Source: a virus
Length of the DNA: 42,434 bases
Direction: 5' to 3' (one strand)
Virus record (IMG/VR): IMGVR_UViG_3300035698_002806
Span: 1 to 42,434 of that record
Below, in pieces: positions 21,854-31,325 of this stretch (position 1 is the stretch's first letter; each line of letters begins with the position of its first letter). Under the pieces are notes generated by a model, which saw nothing but the letters and a program-made list of their open reading frames with translations, was not told where the DNA came from and searched no databases. The translations under genes were made by a program, and so were the position numbers.

Positions 21854-22364
21854 TGACTAAAAGCTCCTCAATATTATCTAATACGAACTGTAATATATTA
21901 GGTAATTCATCTTTATTATGTCTATTTTCCGAAATATCTAAACGGTATAATCTTATCTTAACTGCTAATTGTATATCTTCTTTTATTATTTCATCTTCTG
22001 CATGACCTAAGTCAGCTACAATTAACCATATATGTAACTTGCTATCTTCATAACCATTTAATACTTCAATTATAGTTCGTCTAGCATAAGCTAAATGCTT
22101 TAACATACAATCTCTACAAGCTGGTCTAACATTTCGTGGGTTCTTTTTCTTCTTAGGTTCTACACCATTTATATAATCTTTTATCTTTTCAGGTAAATCC
22201 AAACTATCAATATCTCTATTTGGTAAAGATTTAATCATCTGCCAAATATCAGTAGTATATTTATTCCTGCCACAAGTACCACATCCATCAACCTTTTCAT
22301 AGATTGGTATTGTTTCAGGGTAAACTTTAATTATGTCATCTCTTTTGTCTATCAATGTATCCAT
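21840..22364 (-). CDS. conserved phage protein with CxxCxLKHL motif, 174 aa
   Basis: CGTCGR near residue 28 and RPACRDCMLKHLAYARRTIIEV near 80 are followed by GYEDSKLHIWLIVADLGHAEDEI. The CRDCMLKHL...A..E...GY..H....LGHAE pattern is familiar from other tailed phages, near tail or modification genes, without known function. His/Cys/Glu spacing suggests a metal site. Confidence 0.6.
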   Translation of the reverse strand: MDTLIDKRDDIIKVYPETIPIYEKVDGCGTCGRNKYTTDIWQMIKSLPNRDIDSLDLPEKIKDYINGVEPKKKKNPRNVRPACRDCMLKHLAYARRTIIEVLNGYEDSKLHIWLIVADLGHAEDEIIKEDIQLAVKIRLYRLDISENRHNKDELPNILQFVLDNIEELLVSEDK

Positions 22365-22368
22365 TAGC

Positions 22369-23361
22369 TTATCCCTTATTAACTAGCCAACTATGTTCTT
22401 TAATGCTCTGTTCAATGCTAATTGCTTTATTATCAATATCGTAACCACATTCAAATGTACAAGGGTAACTTTTCCAATCATACTTAAGGTCATCACAATA
22501 TTTTATTTTATGAGGATAAGTACCCTTACAAGCATGACACAATTTCTCCCTAGTAAATCTTCTAGTTCTCAGACAAATCCATTCTCTCACTTCACGATTC
22601 ATATTCCTTTTAATATCTTTAGAATATTTTAATATAGAATAAAACTTTTTCTTTTTAAATAATTCATAGATGTTTTCAGCATCTTCCCATAGGTCACTCT
22701 TTACATCTTCTGGTAAACTACGCCATAATTGTGGCTTTATTACTGCCTCAGCTTTAGACCAGTCACCTTTAATAGGGTAATGCTTTTCTAAGAACTTCTT
22801 CATTCTAGTTATCTGTGCTTTAGGTTGATGTACTAATTTTTCAGATTCAATAATCAACAATGGTACTTTTTTAAATTTATGGAACCAGAGTGCTGCAGTT
22901 ATAGTATCATTTATAAATTTTAAAGGCGTATGTACTTTATGGTCATCAACTTTTATTTGTCTACCTAATTTTTCTTGAGATTTGGCTACATTACGTGGAT
23001 GCCTTAACATATAAAGTACAGCATCTACATATCGTGGATGTGTAGAATGCAATCCGCAAGAAACAATCTTCATAAACATATTTTTACTATATTTATTTAA
23101 GAATGCTTCATTATTTAAATTCCAATGTATGCCTTGAACAGTAAATGGACATTCCCAAAATCCATCTGGATTCATATCTTTAGCACGTCCATCATCCTCT
23201 GGTTTTGTAACATCATAGATTAATTGATCTATTTTCATTTTATATTTTGGCTCAACAAAACCACTGCCACCAAATATGTGCTTCTTGCCATATACTGCTC
23301 GCAATAAGAACATAGCCATTGATGAACATGACCTTGGTACTCCTGATACTAGGTAACTCAT
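22369..23361 (-). CDS. sulfotransferase-like P-loop protein, 330 aa
   Basis: Starts MSYLVSGVPRSCSSMAMFLL: the 5'-phosphosulfate loop of sulfotransferases (xSGxPRSGSS), with Cys in place of the usual Gly. Around residue 118, YMLRHPRNVAKSQEKLGR matches the 3'-phosphate motif (RxPxxVxxS) that binds PAPS. The C-terminal third has C..C, CDD, CTFEC clusters that may bind zinc. ATG 23361 with GAGGAG is preferred to an earlier start at 23412. Being next to tail genes, it could modify virion or surface glycans; target unknown. Confidence 0.7.
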   Translation of the reverse strand: MSYLVSGVPRSCSSMAMFLLRAVYGKKHIFGGSGFVEPKYKMKIDQLIYDVTKPEDDGRAKDMNPDGFWECPFTVQGIHWNLNNEAFLNKYSKNMFMKIVSCGLHSTHPRYVDAVLYMLRHPRNVAKSQEKLGRQIKVDDHKVHTPLKFINDTITAALWFHKFKKVPLLIIESEKLVHQPKAQITRMKKFLEKHYPIKGDWSKAEAVIKPQLWRSLPEDVKSDLWEDAENIYELFKKKKFYSILKYSKDIKRNMNREVREWICLRTRRFTREKLCHACKGTYPHKIKYCDDLKYDWKSYPCTFECGYDIDNKAISIEQSIKEHSWLVNKG

Positions 23362-23378
23362 TTTGCTCCTCTTCTCTT

Positions 23379-24290
23379 TTATGGTGGTGGTATTGGTACT
23401 GCTCCTGGGCATGGTCGCCAGTGTACTGGCTTATAAGGTTGCCATTCTGCATGAATACCATCTACATATTCTACCCAACCAGTTGCATATACATTTTTTG
23501 GGCAACCTTCCTGTAAGTGTGGATGGGCTACATAGGATTTAATAGGTATTAATAAATTGTTATGTACATAATATGATGGTGGATTTGGTATTACACCAGA
23601 TTGATGTCCTGCTAGTCTACCATGATTGCCATCAAATGCCATTCTATTTACTGCAAAATTCTGAGTAAAGGTAGTAGTCCAAGTAAAACCTGGACTAATT
23701 ATTGTCTTAAATATTGTTTTTATATACTTACTAATAAAATCAAATGCAGGTGCTGCTCCAGGCAAAAATACCCATCTAGCAATACACCAATTACCACCAT
23801 TAATTGTAACACCTGATGCACATTCCCAAGCTGGTGGATAACCACTCACTGCTGGTGGACAGATATACTGTGTTTGACCATTACACCAGAGATGATTAGG
23901 TGCATGACCAAATTTAAGACCATTCTCAAAAGTACCAGTTTGGTCTTCAACAAATACCCATGGTATAACTACATAAGTACCCTTAACTGGGTCAGTACCT
24001 ACAGCATCCACACGAAGTGGATTATATGGATAATCATCAATCCCTCTTACACAAATAATATTACCAATAACAAATGGTCCACCTAAAGTATAAGTAACAT
24101 AAATCCTACTCTGATGACTTGACTCACTTTCCATACTGGTTATTGTACCTGTTATTGTTATCGGAAATGTGACAGTTAGTTGTAACATTGGAAATTGGCA
24201 ATATGGTGGTTCATCACAACAACAATCTTCGTGCATTGCAATCTTACCACCTTCTAAAAGCATTTCGCCTTCCCAGAAATAAACACTCAT
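23379..24290 (-). CDS. putative virion protein, 303 aa
   Basis: A beta-rich, Pro/Gly/Trp-rich protein with no helix, typical of tail-tip or fibre-associated proteins. The N-terminal CCCDEPPYC cluster and later Cys residues suggest metal or disulfide bonds. GGAG lies 8 bases before ATG 24290, which overlaps the stop of the long fibre-like gene. The C-terminus (PGAVPIPPP) is proline-rich. Family not recognised; role inferred from position. Confidence 0.55.
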   Translation of the reverse strand: MSVYFWEGEMLLEGGKIAMHEDCCCDEPPYCQFPMLQLTVTFPITITGTITSMESESSHQSRIYVTYTLGGPFVIGNIICVRGIDDYPYNPLRVDAVGTDPVKGTYVVIPWVFVEDQTGTFENGLKFGHAPNHLWCNGQTQYICPPAVSGYPPAWECASGVTINGGNWCIARWVFLPGAAPAFDFISKYIKTIFKTIISPGFTWTTTFTQNFAVNRMAFDGNHGRLAGHQSGVIPNPPSYYVHNNLLIPIKSYVAHPHLQEGCPKNVYATGWVEYVDGIHAEWQPYKPVHWRPCPGAVPIPPP

Positions 24291-26524
24291 TATGGACACT
24301 CCGTTCCAGATGCAAATGTAGTCCAACCTAAGACTGAAGCTGTGCTAAACAGTCTTACACGTAAGGTATATTTTTGTAAATTAAGACCATTTAATCTTAT
24401 ATTACTTACAACATCTACTTCATGAGCATTATGGTAACCTAATCCACCATCATCTGTACCATACCAATTCCAGTCTGGTACTTCATCTAGGTCATTTACT
24501 AGGTGCAACTTTTTATCTTCTTCATCAATTTCTATGCTTTGTTTAGCTTCTGCAATTAAGGGATACCAACCTTTAGCATTGTTTTCATCTACCCCATAAT
24601 ATTTTGGACCATCAGTTACTTCATCTATATCACCTACTAATTGAAAATGGTCATCTTGTAAAACTATGCTCATTGCACCATCAGGTGACCAGAATTCTAT
24701 ATTATCATTAACGGTTTCCACCGTCATAGCATTATCGCCAACTTTCTTTTTAACACCCATAAATTCCATAGCTAAACCCAACATATGTGCGACAGGTTCA
24801 GGTTTCATAATCTTTTGTTCAGCACCAGTAGCATTAATCATTTTATTGAATAGGTAATCAGGATTACCATCGTTATCTTTTACTGCAACTTGGTAAGATG
24901 GTCCACGTATTGAACCCAAATGTCTTTGTTTGAGTTTATCATTAGCAACCTCACTAATAGGAAAGAACAGTTCATCTTGTGTATTTCCTGGAAAACTAGA
25001 ATCTTTCTCAATATTACCTATCGTTTGTGTTCTACGACTATATCTTATAAAATACTTATCACCATTAGACATAGCATTATCAATATAGTTAGTTAACGTA
25101 TAACGCTGATTCCGTACTGTAAGGTAGCCAGCATTTATATTCATAGTTGATTCACCAATCTTAGCAGCAAAGTCTACGTCACCAATACCTTCAAAATCAT
25201 AGATATCCCCGTACTGATTTTGTTGTATTAATCTAGTAGTTGTATCAACATGACCTAATAGTTTATAGTTAGGATTAGGTTCAGCTCCAATCTCTAAAGC
25301 CATATGTTCTATATCTAGCATGATATAACTTGAACCAGCAAACGCCATAAAAGTTTTAGGAAATGATGTTATCACTTCACCAAATACATAACCACTGTTT
25401 ACAGAAAATCCATTTTCACCAAATTGTAAAGCAAATGGACCAGTGTATATATCTACCTGTTCATAGACATTACCGTATTGTTCTTGATAGACACTTTCAT
25501 CAACAGTATTATAACTTCCTATTGTATAATAAAAATTATAAGGATTAGCAATCCAATCTGTTGTTAATAATGGTGCAGGGTGTTCTATAAATGAATGTGT
25601 CCAAATAGCGTGATTACTATCTTTATGCATATGTAAGATTATATAACCATTAACAAAAGTAGGTGCAAAATTCTGAGCAGGTATTGAATCAAATTGACTA
25701 TCTATCCAAGCTACACCATGCTTCATTGTTATTAAATTATTATCAGTATCATAAGCTAAAGCAAAAGGTCCATCATACTCACTTGCATCATAGACAAATA
25801 TGTGACCAAAATGTTTTTGACCTAAAGTATGTTTAACACCCTGTAAATCCATTTTAGCCAATAGTATTCTAGTAAATTCACCATCATACCAATCTTTCTC
25901 AACATTTGCCACCTCTAATACTGCCACACGATCTTTATCTATTTTTAGGTAGATAAAATATATGCCATTTACTACCAGTACTTGTGAGGTTTGTGCTATC
26001 TTATGTACTTTGGTCTTTTCTACAAGTTCGCCTTTATCCATCCATATTTTACCATCAAAAAATGATATAGCAAATGGTCCATCATACAGATTTACTAGAA
26101 GATTAATATCACCATATTGTAATTGATAAATGCCTTCTTGGTAAGTAATATTATTGTATGTTAAATCTTTACGTAAGACTAGAGCTATTGGTATATTATA
26201 AAAATTAGTAGAGTTTAATGGTAAATACTCATTCAATTTTGTATAATCAGTTATAGTTACCTGTCTATACTCACATTCCCAAAGCCCAAAAGCATTAGTA
26301 CAGTTTAGGTATATTAATACATAGACATTATTAGGTAAAGTTAAAGTTTCTTCTTCTATAAAATAGTTATCTTCATCTATAGCTAATAAATTATTATTAT
26401 TTAATACTATATAATCATTTACATTTGTATCATCTTTAACTACAGTAAATGGTCCATTATAAGCATCGCTACTATCATCAAGTGATGAAATTACTGTCCA
26501 ATCTAATTTTTCATGAGTTGACAT
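24290..26524 (-). CDS. repetitive tail fibre-like protein, 744 aa
   Basis: Contains five imperfect copies of a roughly 100-120-residue unit marked by Y(D/T/N)GPFA(L/I) near residues 18, 145, 253, 360 and (weaker, VDFAAKI) 450; QYGDIY-type motifs join the units. The C-terminal part has DNAMTVETVNDNIEFWSPDG, VTDGPKYYGV and PDWNWYGTDDGGLGYH, which look like fibre-tip domains. Probably part of the adsorption apparatus. Overlaps the large tail protein by one base. Confidence 0.65.
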   Translation of the reverse strand: MSTHEKLDWTVISSLDDSSDAYNGPFTVVKDDTNVNDYIVLNNNNLLAIDEDNYFIEEETLTLPNNVYVLIYLNCTNAFGLWECEYRQVTITDYTKLNEYLPLNSTNFYNIPIALVLRKDLTYNNITYQEGIYQLQYGDINLLVNLYDGPFAISFFDGKIWMDKGELVEKTKVHKIAQTSQVLVVNGIYFIYLKIDKDRVAVLEVANVEKDWYDGEFTRILLAKMDLQGVKHTLGQKHFGHIFVYDASEYDGPFALAYDTDNNLITMKHGVAWIDSQFDSIPAQNFAPTFVNGYIILHMHKDSNHAIWTHSFIEHPAPLLTTDWIANPYNFYYTIGSYNTVDESVYQEQYGNVYEQVDIYTGPFALQFGENGFSVNSGYVFGEVITSFPKTFMAFAGSSYIMLDIEHMALEIGAEPNPNYKLLGHVDTTTRLIQQNQYGDIYDFEGIGDVDFAAKIGESTMNINAGYLTVRNQRYTLTNYIDNAMSNGDKYFIRYSRRTQTIGNIEKDSSFPGNTQDELFFPISEVANDKLKQRHLGSIRGPSYQVAVKDNDGNPDYLFNKMINATGAEQKIMKPEPVAHMLGLAMEFMGVKKKVGDNAMTVETVNDNIEFWSPDGAMSIVLQDDHFQLVGDIDEVTDGPKYYGVDENNAKGWYPLIAEAKQSIEIDEEDKKLHLVNDLDEVPDWNWYGTDDGGLGYHNAHEVDVVSNIRLNGLNLQKYTLRVRLFSTASVLGWTTFASGTECP

Positions 26525-29097
26525 TATGCTACCTCTACTAAGTTTTTTGCACCATAAGCTGCAACTACAATACTGCCAGCTTTAACTTTTTGTGATTTAG
26601 GTACATACACCTGATAATATTCACCTTCATTATTTGGATTCGTAGTATTATTTACATTTGCATCCACTTCATTTACATCACCAATAGCACAAGGTTGGCA
26701 TTTAGCTATCCTAGTCTTAGTATCAAAATCGATAATTTTAAATTTCCTTATTATATTCTCAGCAATATCAGTTAAAGCATTTTCACCAGATTGTTGTGCT
26801 GTTGAACCAGAATTTAATCTACCAGTAGATTTGGTAATCATAGGTAGATAGGTTCTAGGTCTGCTTAATAGATTGTTATTGAAGTTATCAAAGACTGAGG
26901 CTATTAAGTCAGCAGGTAAATCATCATCTAATATTGGAAATGGATTACCACCGCTAACAGATTCAGGTGTCCATATTTTTAAGTTACTGCTATTCTCTGA
27001 ACTAGCAAAATCATAATTCTGTAACTCACCTATAGTTGCAGCAGTAAACGGTAAGTCTAGTCGTAATTTATCAAAGGTTGTTAGACTCAAGGCTGTTAAG
27101 AATGTAGACATATCTACTTCTAACCAAACGTTGCTATACCTTTCTAGCCAAAACTCTATACTGCGTAATACACAGATAGCTATGTTGTATATCAAGTAGT
27201 CATATTTAAAATCAAACTTATCAAACTTATCAACGTTGTTAGATTTTACTATATTTCTATGGTAATCATGTGGAAAATAAGTCTCATACCAATTACAATT
27301 GAATTTAGTAAAGATATCAGTAACATCAGTTTGATTCATTTTACAAGTATCAACTTCAGAATTACCAACGTTTAAAATGTAAGGTGGTGTATCTGATCTA
27401 AAGTCTCTAGATAAATCATAAATAGTTGCTACACCATTATAAACGCTGAGTCCTAGTCTAGCCTCCCAGCAAATAACTTTTAATGCTGCCAATGCATCGG
27501 TTAATTCACGAATAGCAAATCCAATAGGGTAGTTTTTAATGGCTATATTCTGTCTAATACCTGCATCTGTGAATGACGCGTCTGTTGTTACATAAGCACC
27601 ACTGGCTACCTTTAAATAATTCTCTACAATATATTTTACTACATCAACCACATTTGGTCCAACAGTAGATTTAAGAATCGCATACACATTTGTAGGTTCA
27701 TCAAATTCTACCGTAGTAGCATTATAAAAAGTAGGGTCACTCAGTGACAAAACATAATCACTTTGTGGTATTGTTACCAACTTATTGCTTTCAATATATT
27801 TAAATAATCCATAAACTGGGTCTGATGGTAATTGATTTATACAATATTTTTCTTTACCTGTAGTGTAAAGTTCTATAGGTGTTCCTGGTGGTATCTCCCA
27901 GTAACTAGGATAGTTGTACTGTATTTTCCCTGGCCAGTATGTACCATTTAATTGATATTTACCATTGATACTTAACACTCTTTCATTACCAACATTTGAA
28001 CCAGCTTCTCTATAACCCAATAATACAGGTCTACCGAAATAGTCTTGTGGTTGATTGGCTAAGATACATTTGTTACCTAGTTGATCTGTTACTTTATTAT
28101 AAGATAATGATTCATCACCAACTGGTAATTTATTTGGTGCAAATTCATCAGCTTCTGCAAATCTTTCGTCTTCTCCTACCTTAGTTTTTATTGCCATCTT
28201 ATAAAGACCAGTAACATGGTACTCTAATTTTACAAATTTATTCTTTAATAATCCAGTACTATTATTACACCAAAATACATTTGGATTACTGAAATCTGGG
28301 TCATCGCCTTCACCTAAGCGTGAATTAATACCTACTAAGCCATAACTCTTATTTAACAATCTAATATTAAATCTGTTATTGGGCTTATCTAAAGTACCAA
28401 CAAACAAAGTATTATCTATTCTTAAAGTAATCTCGCCATCAGGAAACTTATCAGCATTTGTTAAGAAAAAATGACCAGATTGAACAGTAATATGTGCACC
28501 AGCATTATCAGTTAATTTACCATATGATTCCTGTTTTATTATACTGGTTGTAATTGAATCTATTATTACTTTAGTGTTAGTACCTTCAATACCTAAAACT
28601 GTACCAAAACACATTGGTGGATATGCTACTTGGTAGTCATCATCATCACCAATTTCATCTGGTATGATTGTTAGATCTTCACTTTTTAAAGTCTGTACAG
28701 CCATCATACTTACAATGCGTGTGTCTTCATTCCAAGTAATAGGTGAAGATATTTTACCATCAAATAATATTACTGGTGCAGTTAAGGCACTAGATTTCCA
28801 AAAATAACACTTGATTCTACACCTTTTATTAAATAAAGGTTCAGTGTCAAATCTATTTTTAATATTGCCACTACTGTCACTAAGATCAAAGCTAACATCA
28901 CTGACTTGACTAACAGATTCCTTACTAGCTTCCGTTGTAATCTCACCTAAAGACACAAGATTTTGTATACCTATTCTTTCAGATCCAGAGTATTCAGTTT
29001 CAATATCATCAGTCCAATAAATACTAACAACCATAATTGGCTGAGTACCATACTGTCTAGTTAATTCACTTAATGCATTTGCTGGTATATTAATCAT
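26524..29097 (-). CDS. large tail-tip/hub-like protein, 857 aa
   Basis: The N-terminal 110 residues (IMVVSIYWTDDIETEYSG... VSDVSFDLSDSSGNI... ILFDGKISSPITW) resemble the start of tail-hub/baseplate proteins that describe loops as rotated fields. A long middle section holds beta domains and VDVVKYIVENYLKVASG, IRELTDALAALKVICWE, typical of tail-tip proteins binding the central hole. C-terminal TAQQSGENALTDIAENIIRKF and a beta domain (KVKAGSIVVAAYG) follow. It lies where Tal-like hubs are placed, downstream of the tape measure. Assignment is by position and architecture. Confidence 0.6.
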   Translation of the reverse strand: MINIPANALSELTRQYGTQPIMVVSIYWTDDIETEYSGSERIGIQNLVSLGEITTEASKESVSQVSDVSFDLSDSSGNIKNRFDTEPLFNKRCRIKCYFWKSSALTAPVILFDGKISSPITWNEDTRIVSMMAVQTLKSEDLTIIPDEIGDDDDYQVAYPPMCFGTVLGIEGTNTKVIIDSITTSIIKQESYGKLTDNAGAHITVQSGHFFLTNADKFPDGEITLRIDNTLFVGTLDKPNNRFNIRLLNKSYGLVGINSRLGEGDDPDFSNPNVFWCNNSTGLLKNKFVKLEYHVTGLYKMAIKTKVGEDERFAEADEFAPNKLPVGDESLSYNKVTDQLGNKCILANQPQDYFGRPVLLGYREAGSNVGNERVLSINGKYQLNGTYWPGKIQYNYPSYWEIPPGTPIELYTTGKEKYCINQLPSDPVYGLFKYIESNKLVTIPQSDYVLSLSDPTFYNATTVEFDEPTNVYAILKSTVGPNVVDVVKYIVENYLKVASGAYVTTDASFTDAGIRQNIAIKNYPIGFAIRELTDALAALKVICWEARLGLSVYNGVATIYDLSRDFRSDTPPYILNVGNSEVDTCKMNQTDVTDIFTKFNCNWYETYFPHDYHRNIVKSNNVDKFDKFDFKYDYLIYNIAICVLRSIEFWLERYSNVWLEVDMSTFLTALSLTTFDKLRLDLPFTAATIGELQNYDFASSENSSNLKIWTPESVSGGNPFPILDDDLPADLIASVFDNFNNNLLSRPRTYLPMITKSTGRLNSGSTAQQSGENALTDIAENIIRKFKIIDFDTKTRIAKCQPCAIGDVNEVDANVNNTTNPNNEGEYYQVYVPKSQKVKAGSIVVAAYGAKNLVEVA

Positions 29098-29477
29098 TAT
29101 ACAATCTCTAGGTTAATTTGAAAATCCATATATTCTTCTTTTTCATCTGTACCTGTTACCATTGGACCACCTTGTACAGTGGTTAAAGTTATTGTTTCAT
29201 CTGTGAACTTAACTTGATGTTCATCTTCATTAATATCTATATAAGTAAATTCTCTGCCAACATTATCTTTTATAAAAGCACGAACTTCATAAAACTTATA
29301 CCTAGTTAATCTTATAAAATCTAAAACTAATGACTTAGTAATAGGTGTTTGACGAGTAGTATGTATTGCTCCAGCATAATCACGTTTTAACTCTACATGA
29401 CCATTTAAGCCCAAAGTATCCTCTAACTCTGGATTAGGTAAAGTAAGATCTACTATATATCCTTTAAATGTAATCAT
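29097..29477 (-). CDS. putative tail protein, 126 aa
   Basis: Beta-rich protein with ITKSLVLDFIRLTRYKFYEVRAFI and a C-terminal EEYMDFQINLEIV. Very similar in size and architecture to the following gene product (132 aa), suggesting both are distal tail or hub-adaptor proteins. AGGAAAC precedes the ATG; an AATGATTAC direct repeat lies across the start. Confidence 0.5.
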   Translation of the reverse strand: MITFKGYIVDLTLPNPELEDTLGLNGHVELKRDYAGAIHTTRQTPITKSLVLDFIRLTRYKFYEVRAFIKDNVGREFTYIDINEDEHQVKFTDETITLTTVQGGPMVTGTDEKEEYMDFQINLEIV

Positions 29478-29492
29478 TGTTGTTTCCTGTAA

Positions 29493-29891
29493 TCATTGTT
29501 TAATGCCTTCAAAAGTGAAACCCCAAGTTGCTTTACAATTTTTATCAGCTGGATTATAATCTCTTTGTTTTATTTCCACTACATCAATTATAGTACCTAC
29601 CCAATCTTGCTTCCACATATTGGTTAAAGTTATTTCTTCACCAGCATATGTTTCGTAGAAAGTAACAAACGCTGCATAATTATTCATCACTTCAAACTCA
29701 TATACTAAACGCTCATAAACTATAGTCTGTGGTGTTCTAAATATATCAGATTTACCATTAAGTAAAGTATTAATTTTAACATTAGTTTGTAGGTCTTGAG
29801 TATCACCAATCATAGGATTACGTAAATCAATATGATCAACATCTGATGTTAAAGTAATATGGTCATTAATTGGATATGTAGTTTCAGCCAT
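29493..29891 (-). CDS. putative tail protein, 132 aa
   Basis: Beta-rich: YPINDHITLTSDVDHIDLRNP, IFRTPQTIVYERLVYEFEV, and WGFTFEGIKQ at the end. The strand order and lengths parallel the neighbouring 126-aa protein (RQTPITKSLVLDFIRL; MDFQINLEIV), so the two are likely related virion components. Confidence 0.5.
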   Translation of the reverse strand: MAETTYPINDHITLTSDVDHIDLRNPMIGDTQDLQTNVKINTLLNGKSDIFRTPQTIVYERLVYEFEVMNNYAAFVTFYETYAGEEITLTNMWKQDWVGTIIDVVEIKQRDYNPADKNCKATWGFTFEGIKQ

Positions 29892-30744
29892 AATTAATCA
29901 TTTCTCCACTATAATTACTACCACCATCACGTAATGGTACTTCTCTCCAACCAGAAACTCTGCTTGTCAATTTCAATAGACTAGTTCTATTAAGATTTAT
30001 TAATCTATTAACAAATAATGTTTGTGATAATACTAAGTTATGTCTAGTCAACTTGCTAATGAAATAATCAACAGCTTGACTAAATACTAACGAAGTATTA
30101 ATGCCTCTAGTTCCTAGTTCTGCAGTCAAACTTTGACTTAACTCAAAAGCATGCTCTATTGTCCTAATGTAACCCCTATAGTAATCTACACTATGCGCGA
30201 TTTCTAAATCTTGTTTAAGATTTTGAACTACTTTAGCCATTGTTGTAAGTATCAAAGAATCAGTTAAAGCTCTATTGAAATTTTGACTTGCATCAACACT
30301 TTGTGTTAATTCTAAAAACATATCTATATCTCTAACTATAGATGCAACATGACTTAAGGTAATACCTTGGTCAATATCATGAATATAAGTTAATAACTGA
30401 CTAACTATTAAATTACTCTTAGGGTCTTGTACTTTATGCAAAGTTTGTAATAACTCTAAGACTTGCTTAGGATTATTAACTAAGTCTAAAGTTTGTGTTA
30501 ATTCCAATTCAATCTTCAAGTCATTAACATACTGCAAAAGTTGTGTTACCTCTAATGAACTTGATTCATCTTTAGCATTAACTTTATTACTTTCAAGTGC
30601 TTGTGTTATCTCTAACTCATGTTTAACATTATTAACTATAGCCAATAATTGCTCGATTTCTAAATCAGACAATAAGGATTCAACCTCATCTTTTTGCTGT
30701 GAGAAATTTATGCTATGTGTAATTGTTCTATTAAATATAGTCAT
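29884..30744 (-). CDS. 16-residue repeat virion protein, 286 aa
   Basis: About twelve copies of a 16-residue unit with consensus hydrophobic-E-hydrophobic-T/S-Q-x-L-x-x-V-x-D-x-K-x-x, for example LELTQTLDLVNNPKQV, LELLQTLHKVQDPKSN and LIVSQLLTYIHDIDQG, run from residue 28 to about 230; the C-terminal 40 residues are basic. Such a short regular period suggests an extended helical or solenoid rod. No ribosome site is evident before ATG 30744. Position between tape measure and tail-tip genes suggests a tail component. Confidence 0.65.
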   Translation of the reverse strand: MTIFNRTITHSINFSQQKDEVESLLSDLEIEQLLAIVNNVKHELEITQALESNKVNAKDESSSLEVTQLLQYVNDLKIELELTQTLDLVNNPKQVLELLQTLHKVQDPKSNLIVSQLLTYIHDIDQGITLSHVASIVRDIDMFLELTQSVDASQNFNRALTDSLILTTMAKVVQNLKQDLEIAHSVDYYRGYIRTIEHAFELSQSLTAELGTRGINTSLVFSQAVDYFISKLTRHNLVLSQTLFVNRLINLNRTSLLKLTSRVSGWREVPLRDGGSNYSGEMINYG

Positions 30745-30821
30745 AATGTATAATTGTTACAAACTGACCCAGAGAAGAAGAGAGCTAGAAGTCCCTAAGC
30801 CAGTCTGCAACAAAATCCTTT

Positions 30822-31310
30822 TTATGCGTGTGCTGCGTCAACTGTATAAGTCAACTTGATTTCATCTGCATTTACTACTGAGATTGTTGAAGCAAATGAA
30901 GCAGTTGCCCATAATGTACCTACAGTACCTGATGTAGCAGAATTAACAAAGATACCTTTAATGACTTTTGTAGCATTCATAACAAAAGTAACTACCGTAG
31001 TATTGGTAATACTTTGCCCACTAGCTGCATCCTCTGTCCATTCTTTACGAGTTCCAGCGTAGTCTGTATTCTCTAACCAACCTGCATGCGATGCTAAAGT
31101 ATCTGCGTCTGCAAATGCTGTCCAACTAGCATTGTCTACTAGTCCAATGTACCAGGGATTGATCGGTGTTGTACCGTGAAATTGTACATCCAATAATTTG
31201 TCGAGTCCTTCATCAACAATGTCATTGTGTCCTTTGAGTACTTGTAGCAGTTTACCATTTCTCCAATGTTCGAGTTGATAACGACCTTTCATTTTGAATC
31301 CGTTCCTCAT
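30822..31310 (-). CDS. virion surface protein (WYIGL family), 162 aa
   Basis: KGRYQLEHWRNGKLL, NDIVDEGLDKLLDVQFHG and WYIGLVDNASW match a recurring phage structural protein family in many genomes, often found beside coat or tail genes and thought to be a fibre or decoration protein. The second half is Thr/Ala-rich beta (TTVVTFVMNATKVIKGIFV). GC-rich codon choice like the coat gene suggests high expression. GGAG lies 6 bases before ATG. Confidence 0.65.
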   Translation of the reverse strand: MRNGFKMKGRYQLEHWRNGKLLQVLKGHNDIVDEGLDKLLDVQFHGTTPINPWYIGLVDNASWTAFADADTLASHAGWLENTDYAGTRKEWTEDAASGQSITNTTVVTFVMNATKVIKGIFVNSATSGTVGTLWATASFASTISVVNADEIKLTYTVDAAHA

Positions 31311-31325
31311 TTTGTCTCCTTTAAT

